The notes beneath the pieces were generated by a model that was given only the letters and a program-made list of their open reading frames with translations, was not told the DNA's origin and searched no databases. Position numbers and translations under genes: made by a program. DNA of 44,065 nucleotides from Bacteroidales bacterium (lineage in GTDB: Bacteria > Bacteroidota > Bacteroidia > Bacteroidales > Bacteroidaceae): NCBI GenBank assembly GCA_004556745.1, contig SFFY01000035.1, positions 1 through 44,065 on the forward strand. The letters run 5' to 3'. Shown one piece after another: positions 24,858 through 33,065 of the stretch (position 1 is the first letter of the stretch; every line of letters begins with the position of its first letter).

Positions 24858-25913
24858 CTAATTTGTTGTTTGACAACGCTCCCGCAGCAGTTTCCGTGCG
24901 GTTTCGATGATGGTGTCGCGGTTGCGGGCATAGTCTTCGGAGGTGATGTCTGCGTGCACGTCTGGCTCGATACCGCTTTCGGTGCAAACCATGTTGATGT
25001 CATACATCGGGCACGCCGAGAAGCGCAGCGACCAGCCGTTGGGCAGTTCCGAGGAGAAGGGCAAGCCTGCGCCGCCGCCGGTCTTGTCGCCCACGACGAT
25101 GACCTGCGGCAAATGCTTCACAAACATCACGAACGAGTTGGCCGCGCTGTATGTGCGGCGGTTGGTGAGCACGGCCACGGGCTTCTGCCAGCGCAGTCCC
25201 GGGAACGGATCAAGCGTCACGGCCTGCGGGGCTGAGAGGTCGACGTGCCCCGTGCCCGTCTTGTGGCTCATGTAGGCGATAGTCGTTGTGCTGTTGATGA
25301 ATATCGAGGCCAGTTGCTGCGCGGTCGTCAGCAGTCCGCCGCCATTGTTGCGCAGGTCCACTATAAGTGCGTCGCAGAGTGATAGTTCCCGCATCACCTC
25401 GTTGAGGTTGCCGTCGCCGATGGCCGTGTTGAAGGATGTGCAGCGTATGTAGCCGATGTTGTCGTCGAGCGTGCGGTATTTCAGTCCGCAGGTATAGCGG
25501 TAGTCTTCCGTGCGGCCGAGGTAGACGCGCTCCAAGGAGTCGGAATAGTTCATCGGATAGTCGTCGAACCATTTGCCGTAGCGGGCCACGTCGAACGGCG
25601 CATAGAGATTGGTGTGCCCGTCGCGCAGCTCCGCGAGCATCTTGCCGAAAATCTCAAACTGCTGCCGGTCGGTCAGTCCGTCGCTCACGGCGGCAGAGTA
25701 ACGCGTGTAGACTTCGTTCCAATCCAGCCCATACTCCTTTTGCTTTTCTGCGAAGAAGCAATAATGCTCGTCTGCAATGCGCCAAAGCGCGTCGAAGTTG
25801 CCGCGTGCCGTGTTCTCTGCCACGTCCTCCTTGATGCAGCCGGCGCACAGCAGGCTTGCCGCTGCGAGGAGCGGCAGGAGGCGGAGCAATATGGAGCGAA
25901 GCAGGCGGGGCAT
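24858..25913 (-). CDS. S41 family C-terminal processing-like peptidase, probable lipoprotein
   Basis: This is a 351-residue exported serine peptidase. The N-terminus is basic and hydrophobic and ends in LLCAGC, with C26 the likely lipidated residue; the -3 residue is Cys rather than the usual Leu, so the lipobox is slightly unusual. The S41 core has DALIVDLRNNGGG, then TYSAANS with catalytic S256, and VVGDKTGGGAG with K277 as probable general base. A PDZ domain is not obvious, so it belongs to the shorter Bacteroidetes S41 group. It probably acts in the periplasm or at the cell surface; the substrate is unknown. It lies 60 bp after the DUF3316 gene. Confidence 0.9.
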   Translation of the reverse strand: MPRLLRSILLRLLPLLAAASLLCAGCIKEDVAENTARGNFDALWRIADEHYCFFAEKQKEYGLDWNEVYTRYSAAVSDGLTDRQQFEIFGKMLAELRDGHTNLYAPFDVARYGKWFDDYPMNYSDSLERVYLGRTEDYRYTCGLKYRTLDDNIGYIRCTSFNTAIGDGNLNEVMRELSLCDALIVDLRNNGGGLLTTAQQLASIFINSTTTIAYMSHKTGTGHVDLSAPQAVTLDPFPGLRWQKPVAVLTNRRTYSAANSFVMFVKHLPQVIVVGDKTGGGAGLPFSSELPNGWSLRFSACPMYDINMVCTESGIEPDVHADITSEDYARNRDTIIETARKLLRERCQTTN

Positions 25914-25973
25914 AGTTTTGATGGGAACTTTGAAGGCTATATAATTAATGGAGACTATATATATAAATATTGT

Positions 25974-26843
25974 CTACTTTTTCTTGGGGCGGAAAATCGC
26001 GAGGCGGCGCACGTAGCCGATGACAAACTCATTGCGCCAAGCGTGGCGCTTGAGGTCGTTCACGTGGCTCTGCCGCACGTCGGCAAGATAGCCGAACGTA
26101 AGCACCGAGCCGCCCAAGGGTATGTCCAGGGTTGCCGTCAGGCGCACCGAGGGCGCATTGACGGGATAGGTGAAGCAGATGTTGTGGTCGCGATGACCGA
26201 GCGAAAAGAGTTCGTAGTACGATTGCCCGTAAGCAGGCGAGAACATCAGTCCTGCGAGCGGCACGTCTGCTCCGAGGCGGGCGCGCCATTCTCCGCGCTT
26301 CACGCGAAAGGTATATTCCGCGAAAGCAGATGCGGCGAGGTCGATGGCGGCGCGTCCCTGCGCGGGATTGTTGCCGTTGCGCGTGTTGTAGGTGAAACCG
26401 CCCGTGAACTCTGCCAGTCCGCCCACGGCGATGCGCCAATGCTTGGAGGGACGGAAATTGTAGTGCCAGCCGCCAGCGGCGGTGAAGTCGGCATCAAGTT
26501 CTTTCCCGTCGTCGGTGGGCGAGGAGAGGTAGTCGGCCTGTACGGAAAATAAGGCCATAGTGCTCACCTTGCCTTTGCCCCAGCGTGCCAGGCGGTCGCT
26601 GCGGTGCGTCAGGGAGAGCGCGGGGCCGGTGTACTCGAGCGGCGAGAGGTACGTGTCGAGCACGTTTGCCTTGCCGAAGCCGAAGAGCCACGTGTGCTCG
26701 GTGATGCTTGGCGCGGTGCTTTCCGCGGTGCACGGGGCGGCAACTTTCGTGCTGTCGCTTGCGGCAACAGCGTGCGGCGTTGTTTCTGCCAGGGCTGCGC
26801 AGGGCAGCAGACACAAAATATATGTGAGCAGGCGGCGCGTCAC
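25974..26843 (-). CDS. DUF3316 family outer-membrane protein
   Basis: This 289-residue protein has a signal peptide (MTRRLLTYILCLLPCAALA) and then alternating beta-strand patterns consistent with an outer-membrane barrel. The block WLFGFGKANVLDTYLSPLEYTG is the one I associate with DUF3316, a Bacteroidetes family of unknown role. It ends in a basic tail (RRLAIFRPKKK). The start is GTG at 26841-26843 and overlaps the dedA stop as GTGA, so the two are translationally coupled. No enzymatic motif is visible. Confidence 0.75.
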   Translation of the reverse strand: MTRRLLTYILCLLPCAALAETTPHAVAASDSTKVAAPCTAESTAPSITEHTWLFGFGKANVLDTYLSPLEYTGPALSLTHRSDRLARWGKGKVSTMALFSVQADYLSSPTDDGKELDADFTAAGGWHYNFRPSKHWRIAVGGLAEFTGGFTYNTRNGNNPAQGRAAIDLAASAFAEYTFRVKRGEWRARLGADVPLAGLMFSPAYGQSYYELFSLGHRDHNICFTYPVNAPSVRLTATLDIPLGGSVLTFGYLADVRQSHVNDLKRHAWRNEFVIGYVRRLAIFRPKKK

Positions 26844-27475
26844 TTTTTCAGTCCTTTGTATATCAGCACGCCAATTACGACGGCCACGATGATAAGGATG
26901 GCGTAGCCTATTTCATGGCTGTATGTTGAGGCGAGGAGGTAAACGTCCTCCGTAGTCTTTAAGTCGGTGTAGCGGTAAATGCCGTAGCCTATCAGTGCCA
27001 GCACCGTGTTCCAGAGCCCTGCGCCGAGCGTGGTGTAGAGCAGGAACGGCGCAATCTTCATGCCCGACAGGCCGGCGGGGATACTGATGAGTTGGCGCAC
27101 GGCAGGCACGAGCCGCCCGAAGAACGTGGAGGCTGCGCCGTGGCGGCGGAAATACTCCTCGGCATCCTTCACCTTCTCCTCATCTATGAGGCACATGTGC
27201 CCCAAGCGGCTGTTGGCGAATTTGTACACGATGGGGCGGCCGAGCCAGCGCGAAAGGCCGTAGTTGACCAGTGCGCCGAGGTCGGCGCCGACGGTGGCAA
27301 ACACGATGACGAGGAAAATATTGAGGCTGTCGTCGGCCATGGCTTTCCACGCGGCGGGCGGCACTACCACCTCCGAGGGAAAGGGAATAAACGAGCTTTC
27401 GATGGCCATGAACAAGGTGACCACCCAATAGTTGAGGTTTTCAAGCACCCAACGAAACAGTTCTGCTGTATCCAT
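26840..27475 (-). CDS. DedA/VTT family membrane protein (probable lipid carrier flippase)
   Basis: This 211-residue protein carries the DedA (SNARE-associated/VTT) domain. Members recycle undecaprenyl phosphate or move other phospholipids across the inner membrane. Recognisable parts are MAIESSFIPFPSEVVVPPA, the polar re-entrant segment FFGRLVPAVRQLISIPAGLSGM, and GAGLWNTVLALIGYGIYRY near the end. Four to five hydrophobic segments are present. The start is 18 bp from a family A hairpin. The stop overlaps the DUF3316 GTG start. Confidence 0.9.
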   Translation of the reverse strand: MDTAELFRWVLENLNYWVVTLFMAIESSFIPFPSEVVVPPAAWKAMADDSLNIFLVIVFATVGADLGALVNYGLSRWLGRPIVYKFANSRLGHMCLIDEEKVKDAEEYFRRHGAASTFFGRLVPAVRQLISIPAGLSGMKIAPFLLYTTLGAGLWNTVLALIGYGIYRYTDLKTTEDVYLLASTYSHEIGYAILIIVAVVIGVLIYKGLKK

Positions 27476-27493
27476 ATTATATATTGGTTTATT

Positions 27494-27602
27494 AGTAGAC
27501 GAGTTTACAAGTAAACGAGTAGACGAGACAAGAATGTCTTGCCAAATATTTTTACATGAGTAACTTGTCTTGTTTACTTGTTTACTCGTTTACTTGTTTA
27601 CT
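27494..27602 (-). repeat. Repeat family A, copy 2 (before dedA)
   Basis: This full copy fills the sufB-dedA gap from 16 bp after the sufB stop to 18 bp before the dedA start. Its loop (CCAAATATTTTTACATGAG) is identical to copy 3 at 32933-33041, showing recent spread or strong constraint. Confidence 0.9.
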
Positions 27603-27618
27603 AAAACGTTCATATCTA

Positions 27619-29067
27619 TCAACCTACCGAGCCTTCCAGCGAAACGCTCAGCAACTTTTGCGCTTCAACGGCAAACTCCATCGGAAGTTTGTTGATGACC
27701 TCCTTTGCATAGCCGCCCACAATCAGTCCCACGGCATCTTCGGTGCTGATGCCGCGCTGGTTGCAGTAGAATAACTGATCTTCTGAAATTTTCGACGTTG
27801 TGGCTTCGTGCTCTACTATGGCATTGTTGTTGGCCACGTCGATGTAAGGGAACGTGTGCGCGCCGCATTTGCTGCCGAGCAGCAGCGAGTCGCACGAGGA
27901 ATAGTTGCGGGCATCGGTGGCCTTGCTGCCCACCTTCACCAGCCCGCGGTAAGAGTTTTGGCTGTGCCCTGCTGAGATGCCTTTCGAGATGATGGTGGAG
28001 CGCGTGTTCTTGCCGAGGTGAATCATCTTCGTGCCCGTGTCGGCCTCCTGGTAATGGTTCGTCACGGCCACGCTGTAAAATTCCGCCTGCGCGTTGTCGC
28101 CCGAAAGAATGCACGAGGGATATTTCCACGTAATGGCGGAGCCGGTTTCCACCTGTGTCCAAGAGAGTTTCGCGCCCCTGCCGCGCAGATGTCCGCGCTT
28201 TGTCACGAGGTTGTACACGCCGCCGCGTCCCTGCTCATCGCCGGGATACCAGTTTTGCACCGTGGAATATTTTACCTCTGCATCTTCCATCACGACAATT
28301 TCCACAATGGCGGCGTGCAATTGGTTCTCGTCGCGCATCGGTGCGGTGCAGCCTTCGAGATAGCTCACGTACGCGCCGTCGTCGCACACGATGAGCGTGC
28401 GCTCAAACTGCCCCGTCTCGCGGGCGTTGATGCGGAAATAGGTGGAAAGTTCCATGGGGCAGCGCACGCCCTTGGGGATATACACGAAGGAGCCGTCGGA
28501 AAACACGGCGGAGTTGAGCGCGGCGAAATAGTTGTCGCGGTAGGGCACCACTGTGCCGAGGTACTTGCGCACCAGGTCGGGATTCTCGCGCACGGCCTCG
28601 CTGATAGAGCTGAAGATAATGCCTTTCTCTTGCAGCGTCTCCTTGAAAGTGGTCTTCACCGACACGGAGTCCATCACGGCATCTACCGCCACGCCAGCCA
28701 AAGCCATGCGTTCTTCGAGGGGAATGCCGAGTTTGTCGAACGTCTTCATCAGTTCGGGGTCGATTTCCTTTTCCCCGTCCTTGTTCTTTGACTTCTGCGT
28801 GGGGTCGGCGTAGTAGGAAATGGCCTGGTAGTCGATTTCCGGCAGATGCACGTGCCCCCAAGTCGGCTGCTCCAGGGTCTGCCAGTAGCGGAAGGCTTTG
28901 AGCCGGAAATCGAGCAGCCATTCCGGCTCGCCTTTCTTTTGCGAGATGAGGCGGATAACGTCTTCGTTCAGACCTTTCTCAATGATTTCGGTCTGCACGT
29001 CGGTGGTAAATCCGTATTCGTATTTCTTCTCGGCGGCTTCGCGCACGAGTTTGTTTTTTTCTTCCAT
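27619..29067 (-). CDS. sufB: Fe-S cluster assembly scaffold SufB
   Basis: This 482-residue scaffold subunit works in the SufBCD complex for Fe-S cluster assembly in the cytosol. The C-terminal half is nearly textbook: CDSLLLGSKCGAHTFPYIDV, then EHEATTSKISEDQLFYCNQR and LPMEFAVEAQKLLSVSLEGS. The essential Cys in SKCGAHTF is present. The open frame extends to a TTG at 29103, but MEEKNKLVREAAEKKYEYGF is the family start, at 29067, 36 bp after the cvpA stop. Oddly, sufC and sufD do not follow: the next gene is dedA, with a family A repeat between. They must be encoded elsewhere. Confidence 0.96.
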   Translation of the reverse strand: MEEKNKLVREAAEKKYEYGFTTDVQTEIIEKGLNEDVIRLISQKKGEPEWLLDFRLKAFRYWQTLEQPTWGHVHLPEIDYQAISYYADPTQKSKNKDGEKEIDPELMKTFDKLGIPLEERMALAGVAVDAVMDSVSVKTTFKETLQEKGIIFSSISEAVRENPDLVRKYLGTVVPYRDNYFAALNSAVFSDGSFVYIPKGVRCPMELSTYFRINARETGQFERTLIVCDDGAYVSYLEGCTAPMRDENQLHAAIVEIVVMEDAEVKYSTVQNWYPGDEQGRGGVYNLVTKRGHLRGRGAKLSWTQVETGSAITWKYPSCILSGDNAQAEFYSVAVTNHYQEADTGTKMIHLGKNTRSTIISKGISAGHSQNSYRGLVKVGSKATDARNYSSCDSLLLGSKCGAHTFPYIDVANNNAIVEHEATTSKISEDQLFYCNQRGISTEDAVGLIVGGYAKEVINKLPMEFAVEAQKLLSVSLEGSVG

Positions 29068-29103
29068 ATATAATAATGCCTTGCCGGCTTTAAGCGGCGG
29101 CAA

Positions 29104-29607
29104 CTATCGGTCAAACCTTATCCAAGTGGTGTCGGCTTTTTCCTCTTCAACTTCATCGTTGTTGAAAAAGGCTTTCACGATGCCGGCCGTCGGTTTGTAG
29201 AGTTTCGACTCTGCTGCTTTCTGCTTGTTCATGATGTGGAGCGCGTCCATGGCGTTGAACACGCAGCTGATGAGCAGCGCGTATTTCAAGATGCCCACCA
29301 AGGCACCGAGTATGCTGTTGGGCATACCTAATTGTATGCCCTTTATGGCCTTTGTGAGCAGGTTGGCAACGAAGCCGAGGGCTATGGGCACGATGATCCA
29401 AAGGATAAAGAATGCCACGATGCTCGTGAACATATTGGTCTCCGTGCCGTCTACGCTGAGGTACTTGCCCAAAGTGGCGTAGCACGTTGCGGCAACGAAC
29501 AGGCCGATCAGGAAACCGGCAGACGAGATTATTTCTTTGAGAAACCCGTTGCGCCAGCCGCTGAACGCCGCCCATAGCACGAGAATGATTACAAAGAGGT
29601 CAATCAT
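29104..29607 (-). CDS. CvpA family membrane protein
   Basis: This 167-residue protein has four hydrophobic segments followed by a short charged tail, the usual plan of the CvpA (colicin V production) family. Family-like stretches are DLFVIILVLWAAFSGWRNGF and IKGIQLGMPNSILGALVG. Function is poorly defined; E. coli CvpA affects purine metabolism, colicin V export and envelope stress. It lies between infB and sufB. The element D palindrome fills the gap to infB. Confidence 0.88.
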   Translation of the reverse strand: MIDLFVIILVLWAAFSGWRNGFLKEIISSAGFLIGLFVAATCYATLGKYLSVDGTETNMFTSIVAFFILWIIVPIALGFVANLLTKAIKGIQLGMPNSILGALVGILKYALLISCVFNAMDALHIMNKQKAAESKLYKPTAGIVKAFFNNDEVEEEKADTTWIRFDR

Positions 29608-29672
29608 AGGGGAGGAGGATCGTTTCTATATAATATTATATAGTCTCAATACGTTGGTTGCATTAAGTGTTA

Positions 29673-29894
29673 AGTGCCTGGAAGGCACTACTGAGCGAAG
29701 CGATGGTAACCGGGCACGAAGTGCTCGGAAAGAGTGGCAAGGGTGATGTGCCTGGAAGGCACTACGCCACAGGACATGCTCTTTAAACATTGCCACAGGC
29801 GTACTGCCTTCCAGGCAGAATCATTGCAATTACCGCTTCCGAGGACTTCGTCCCCGGTTACCATCGCTACGCTCTGTACTGCCTTCCAGGCAGT
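29673..29894. repeat. Repeat family D: mosaic palindrome with six local hairpins
   Basis: The two arms are reverse complements of each other over about 110 nt each, meeting near 29785. Each arm holds two TGCCTGGAAGGCA-type hairpins and one CGGG...CTCGG hairpin. They lie at 29673-29689, 29710-29728 and 29748-29762 on the left, and at 29804-29818, 29839-29857 and 29878-29894 on the right. Differences between arms are compensated inside the local stems (AGTGCC/GGCACT against ACTGCC/GGCAGT; GCAC/GTGC against GGAC/GTCC). It is intergenic between infB and cvpA. No protein gene is supported. Confidence 0.85.
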
Positions 29895-29964
29895 TAATTC
29901 CTTAATCATATTGCTTATTATTCAACCAACGGGTTAGTGGATATATTCGATAAATCAAACCGGC

Positions 29965-29994
29965 AGGCAAGCAATCGGGCACACCCGCTTGCCT
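29965..29994 (-). terminator. Possible stem-loop after infB
   Basis: AGGCAAGC (29965-29972) pairs with GCTTGCCT (29987-29994), and GGG/CCC extends it inward. On the minus strand it is followed by a U-poor tract (GCCGGTTTGATTT), so it may be only an attenuator or an mRNA 3'-end stabiliser. Confidence 0.45.
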
Positions 29995-30015
29995 GTCTGC
30001 CGAGAGAGATGTAGC

Positions 30016-32922
30016 TTATGCGTTGAGTTTCTGCTTGACTTCTATTTCCTGGAAGGTCTCGATGATGTCGCCTTCCTTGATGTCGTTGCAGTTGGTCAGG
30101 CTGATACCGCACTCGAAGTTGGTGTTCACTTCCTTCACGTCGTCTTTGAAGCGTTTGAGCGCGTTGATTTCGCCCGTGAAGATCACGATACCGTCGCGGA
30201 TGAGGCGTGCCTTGTCGCTGCGCTTCACCTTTCCGTCTATCACGTAAGCACCGGCCACGTAACCCACCTTGGAGATGTGGTACACCTGACGCACCTCGAT
30301 GTTGGCGGTAAGTTCTTCCTTGATAACGGGCTCGAGCATGCCTTCCATTGCTTCCTTAACGTCCTCGATGGCATCGTAGATGACGGAGTACTGTCGGATT
30401 TCCACGCCGTCGCGGTCGGCCAGTTTCTTGGCCTGTTGCGAAGGACGCACCTGGAAACCTACAATCACGGCATCGGAAGCGGCAGCCAGAGTCACGTCGT
30501 TTTCGCTGATCTGGCCCACGCCCTTGTAAATCACCTTCACCACGATGTTCTCCGTAGAGAGTTTGATGAACGAGTCGGCGAGTGCTTCCACCGAGCCGTC
30601 CACATCGGCCTTGACGATGATATTGAGTTCGTGGTAAGAACCCATCTTGAGGCGCTTGCCAATTTTTTCGAGCGTGAGCACCTCTCGCGTGCGGAGGTCT
30701 TGCTCGCGTTGCAATTGTTCGCGGCGGTTGGCAATCTCGCGTGCCTCCTGTTCCGTTTCCATCACGTGGAACTGGTCGCCGGCCTGCGGTGCGCCGTTGA
30801 AGCCGAGCAGCGTGGCGGCCATGGCGGGTCCCACTTCGTTCACGCGCTGGTTACGCTCGTTGAAGAGCGCCTTCACGCGGCCGAAGTTCGTGCCGGCCAG
30901 CACCACGTCGCCTTGCTTGAGCGTACCGTTGCTCACAAGCACCGTGGCCACGTAGCCGCGACCCTTGTCGAGCGATGACTCAATGACCGTGCCCGTAGCC
31001 TTGCGGTTGGGGTTGGCTTTAAGTTCGAGCATGTCGGCCTCGAGCAGCACCTTCTCCAAAAGGTCGGCAACGCCGATGCCCTTTTTGGCGGAGATGTCCT
31101 GGCTCTGATACTTGCCGCCCCATTCCTCCACGAGGAAGTTCATGGCAGCCAGTCCCTCCTTAATCTTGTCGGGGTTGGCGTGGGGCTTGTCTATCTTGTT
31201 GATGGCAAATACGATGGGCACATTTGCTGCCACGGCGTGGCTGATGGCTTCCTTCGTCTGCGGCATGATGTCGTCGTCGGCGGCGATGATGATGATGGCG
31301 ATGTCCGTCACCTGTGCGCCGCGGGCACGCATGGCTGTAAAGGCTTCGTGGCCCGGGGTGTCGAGGAAGGTGATGTGGCGGCCGCTCTCGAGCGTCACGT
31401 TGTACGCGCCGATGTGCTGCGTGATGCCGCCTGCCTCGCCGGCGATGACGTTCGACTTGCGGATATAGTCGAGCAAGGAGGTCTTACCGTGGTCCACGTG
31501 ACCCATCACCGTAACGATCGGGGCGCGGGGTTCGAGGTCTTCCTCGTTGTCTGCCTCCTCGGCAATGGCTTCCTGCACGTCGGCGCTGACAAATTCGGTC
31601 TTAAAGCCAAACTCCTCGGCCACGAGGTCGATGGTCTCGGCGTCCATGCGCTGGTTGATGCTCACCATGATGCCGATACTCATGCACGTGCCGATGACCT
31701 TCGTTACAGGCACCTGCATCATGTTGGCCAGTTCGTTGGCGGTTACAAACTCCGTGAGCTTGAGTATCTTGCTCTCGGCCTTAGCTTCGAGACGCTCTTC
31801 CTCTTGCTGGGCACGCGCCTGTTCGCGCTTCTCTTTGCGGAACTTGGCACCCTTGTTGCCCTTCTGCTTATTAGTGAGGCGTGCAAGCGTTTCTTTCACC
31901 TGCTTGGCTACGTCTTCTTCCGTCACTTCGGCCTTCACCTCCTTAGCCTTGCGGTTGCGTTCGCGCTGCTTCTTGCCGCTTTCCTTGCCTGCTGCGGCGG
32001 AGGCGGCTTTCTCGCCTTGGCGTTTGCGGTTGCCGCCCGCGCTGGCTGCGGCTGCTTGGTTGGCAGCGGCGTTCACGTCCACGCGCTCCTTGCCGATGCG
32101 CTGGCGTTTCTTCTTTTCGCCGGTGGCCTGTGCGTTTTTGGATTCGCGCTCTTTGCGGCGTTCTTCCTTCGATTTCTTCTTGGGGCGCGTGGTGGCATTG
32201 ATGCTGCTCAGGTCGATGGTGCCGAGCACCTTGGGCGCAGTGATTTCAGCCTGCGTGTGCAGTTTGAACACGCCGTCGCTCTCTTCGCCGATGGCCTTTG
32301 CGCGTTCCTCCACAGAGGGGCGCGGCTTGCGCTCCTTGTGCGCCTTGGCAGGCTCGGCCGTTTCGGGCTGTGCCGGTGCGGCGGGCTTGGCGGGCGCTTC
32401 CTCCGCTTTCGGCTGCTCGGGGGCGGGAGCGGCAGGTTCTTCTGCCGGCTCTTCCTTGGCGGCAGGCTGCTCGGGGGCTTTCGGCTCTTCGGGCTGTTGC
32501 GGGGCTGGGGCTGCCTGCTCGGCGGCAGGCTCGGACTTGGCAGCCGGCTCGGACTTGGCGGCAGGCACTTCCTTAGCGGCAGGCTGCGGGTCGCCGCCGA
32601 GATGGTTGAGGTCAATCTTGCCTTTCGTCACAATCTGCGGCTTCAGTTCTTCGGGCACGGTGGTTTCCACTACCTGCGGCTCGGGCTTCTGCTCCTTCAC
32701 GGCCGGACGCTTGTCCTTCTGGCGGTTTTGCAGCAGTTCCTCGGCCTTGTTGCGCAGCATCTTGTCTGCGCCGAACTCCTCCTTGAGCAGTTCGTATTGC
32801 TTGTCGTCAATCTTTTCGCTGGGCACGGCGTTGATTTTGTGGCCCTTCTTGGCGAGGAAATCGACAATCGTTTGCAGACCGACGTTGAATTCTTTAATTG
32901 CTTTGTTTAATCTGATACTCAT
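30016..32922 (-). CDS. infB: Translation initiation factor IF-2
   Basis: This 968-residue GTPase brings initiator fMet-tRNA to the 30S subunit. The N-terminal IF2_N helical domain starts MSIRLNKAIKEFNVGLQTIV. A long Ala/Pro/Glu-rich low-complexity segment (about residues 90-200) and a basic Lys/Arg/Glu-rich segment (about 240-380) follow. The G domain has the P-loop GHVDHGKT at 474-481 and LDTPGHEAFTAMRARG downstream. Domains II to IV complete the C-terminal half. Length is large but within the Bacteroidetes range because of the linker. The start lies 10 bp from a family A hairpin. Gene order rimP-nusA-infB is the conserved bacterial order. Confidence 0.97.
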   Translation of the reverse strand: MSIRLNKAIKEFNVGLQTIVDFLAKKGHKINAVPSEKIDDKQYELLKEEFGADKMLRNKAEELLQNRQKDKRPAVKEQKPEPQVVETTVPEELKPQIVTKGKIDLNHLGGDPQPAAKEVPAAKSEPAAKSEPAAEQAAPAPQQPEEPKAPEQPAAKEEPAEEPAAPAPEQPKAEEAPAKPAAPAQPETAEPAKAHKERKPRPSVEERAKAIGEESDGVFKLHTQAEITAPKVLGTIDLSSINATTRPKKKSKEERRKERESKNAQATGEKKKRQRIGKERVDVNAAANQAAAASAGGNRKRQGEKAASAAAGKESGKKQRERNRKAKEVKAEVTEEDVAKQVKETLARLTNKQKGNKGAKFRKEKREQARAQQEEERLEAKAESKILKLTEFVTANELANMMQVPVTKVIGTCMSIGIMVSINQRMDAETIDLVAEEFGFKTEFVSADVQEAIAEEADNEEDLEPRAPIVTVMGHVDHGKTSLLDYIRKSNVIAGEAGGITQHIGAYNVTLESGRHITFLDTPGHEAFTAMRARGAQVTDIAIIIIAADDDIMPQTKEAISHAVAANVPIVFAINKIDKPHANPDKIKEGLAAMNFLVEEWGGKYQSQDISAKKGIGVADLLEKVLLEADMLELKANPNRKATGTVIESSLDKGRGYVATVLVSNGTLKQGDVVLAGTNFGRVKALFNERNQRVNEVGPAMAATLLGFNGAPQAGDQFHVMETEQEAREIANRREQLQREQDLRTREVLTLEKIGKRLKMGSYHELNIIVKADVDGSVEALADSFIKLSTENIVVKVIYKGVGQISENDVTLAAASDAVIVGFQVRPSQQAKKLADRDGVEIRQYSVIYDAIEDVKEAMEGMLEPVIKEELTANIEVRQVYHISKVGYVAGAYVIDGKVKRSDKARLIRDGIVIFTGEINALKRFKDDVKEVNTNFECGISLTNCNDIKEGDIIETFQEIEVKQKLNA

Positions 32923-32932
32923 TTCGTATGTC

Positions 32933-33041
32933 AGTAGACGAGTTTACAAGTAAACAAGTATACGAGACAAGAATGTCTTGCCAAATATTTTTACATGAGT
33001 AACTTGTCTTGTTTACTCGTTTACTCGTTTACTTGTTTACT
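32933..33041 (-). repeat. Repeat family A, copy 3 (nusA-infB gap)
   Basis: This full 109-bp copy lies from 24 bp after the nusA stop to 10 bp before the infB start. Its loop is identical to copy 2, and its arms differ from it in a few octamer positions. Confidence 0.9.
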
Positions 33042-33065
33042 AAAATTGTTTGCTTTTTCTAATCA

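Noticed and set aside
29734..29937. Short ORFs (for example 29734-29937) across element D
   Set aside because: They are translations of palindromic repeat DNA and differ on both strands only by the symmetry of the repeat.
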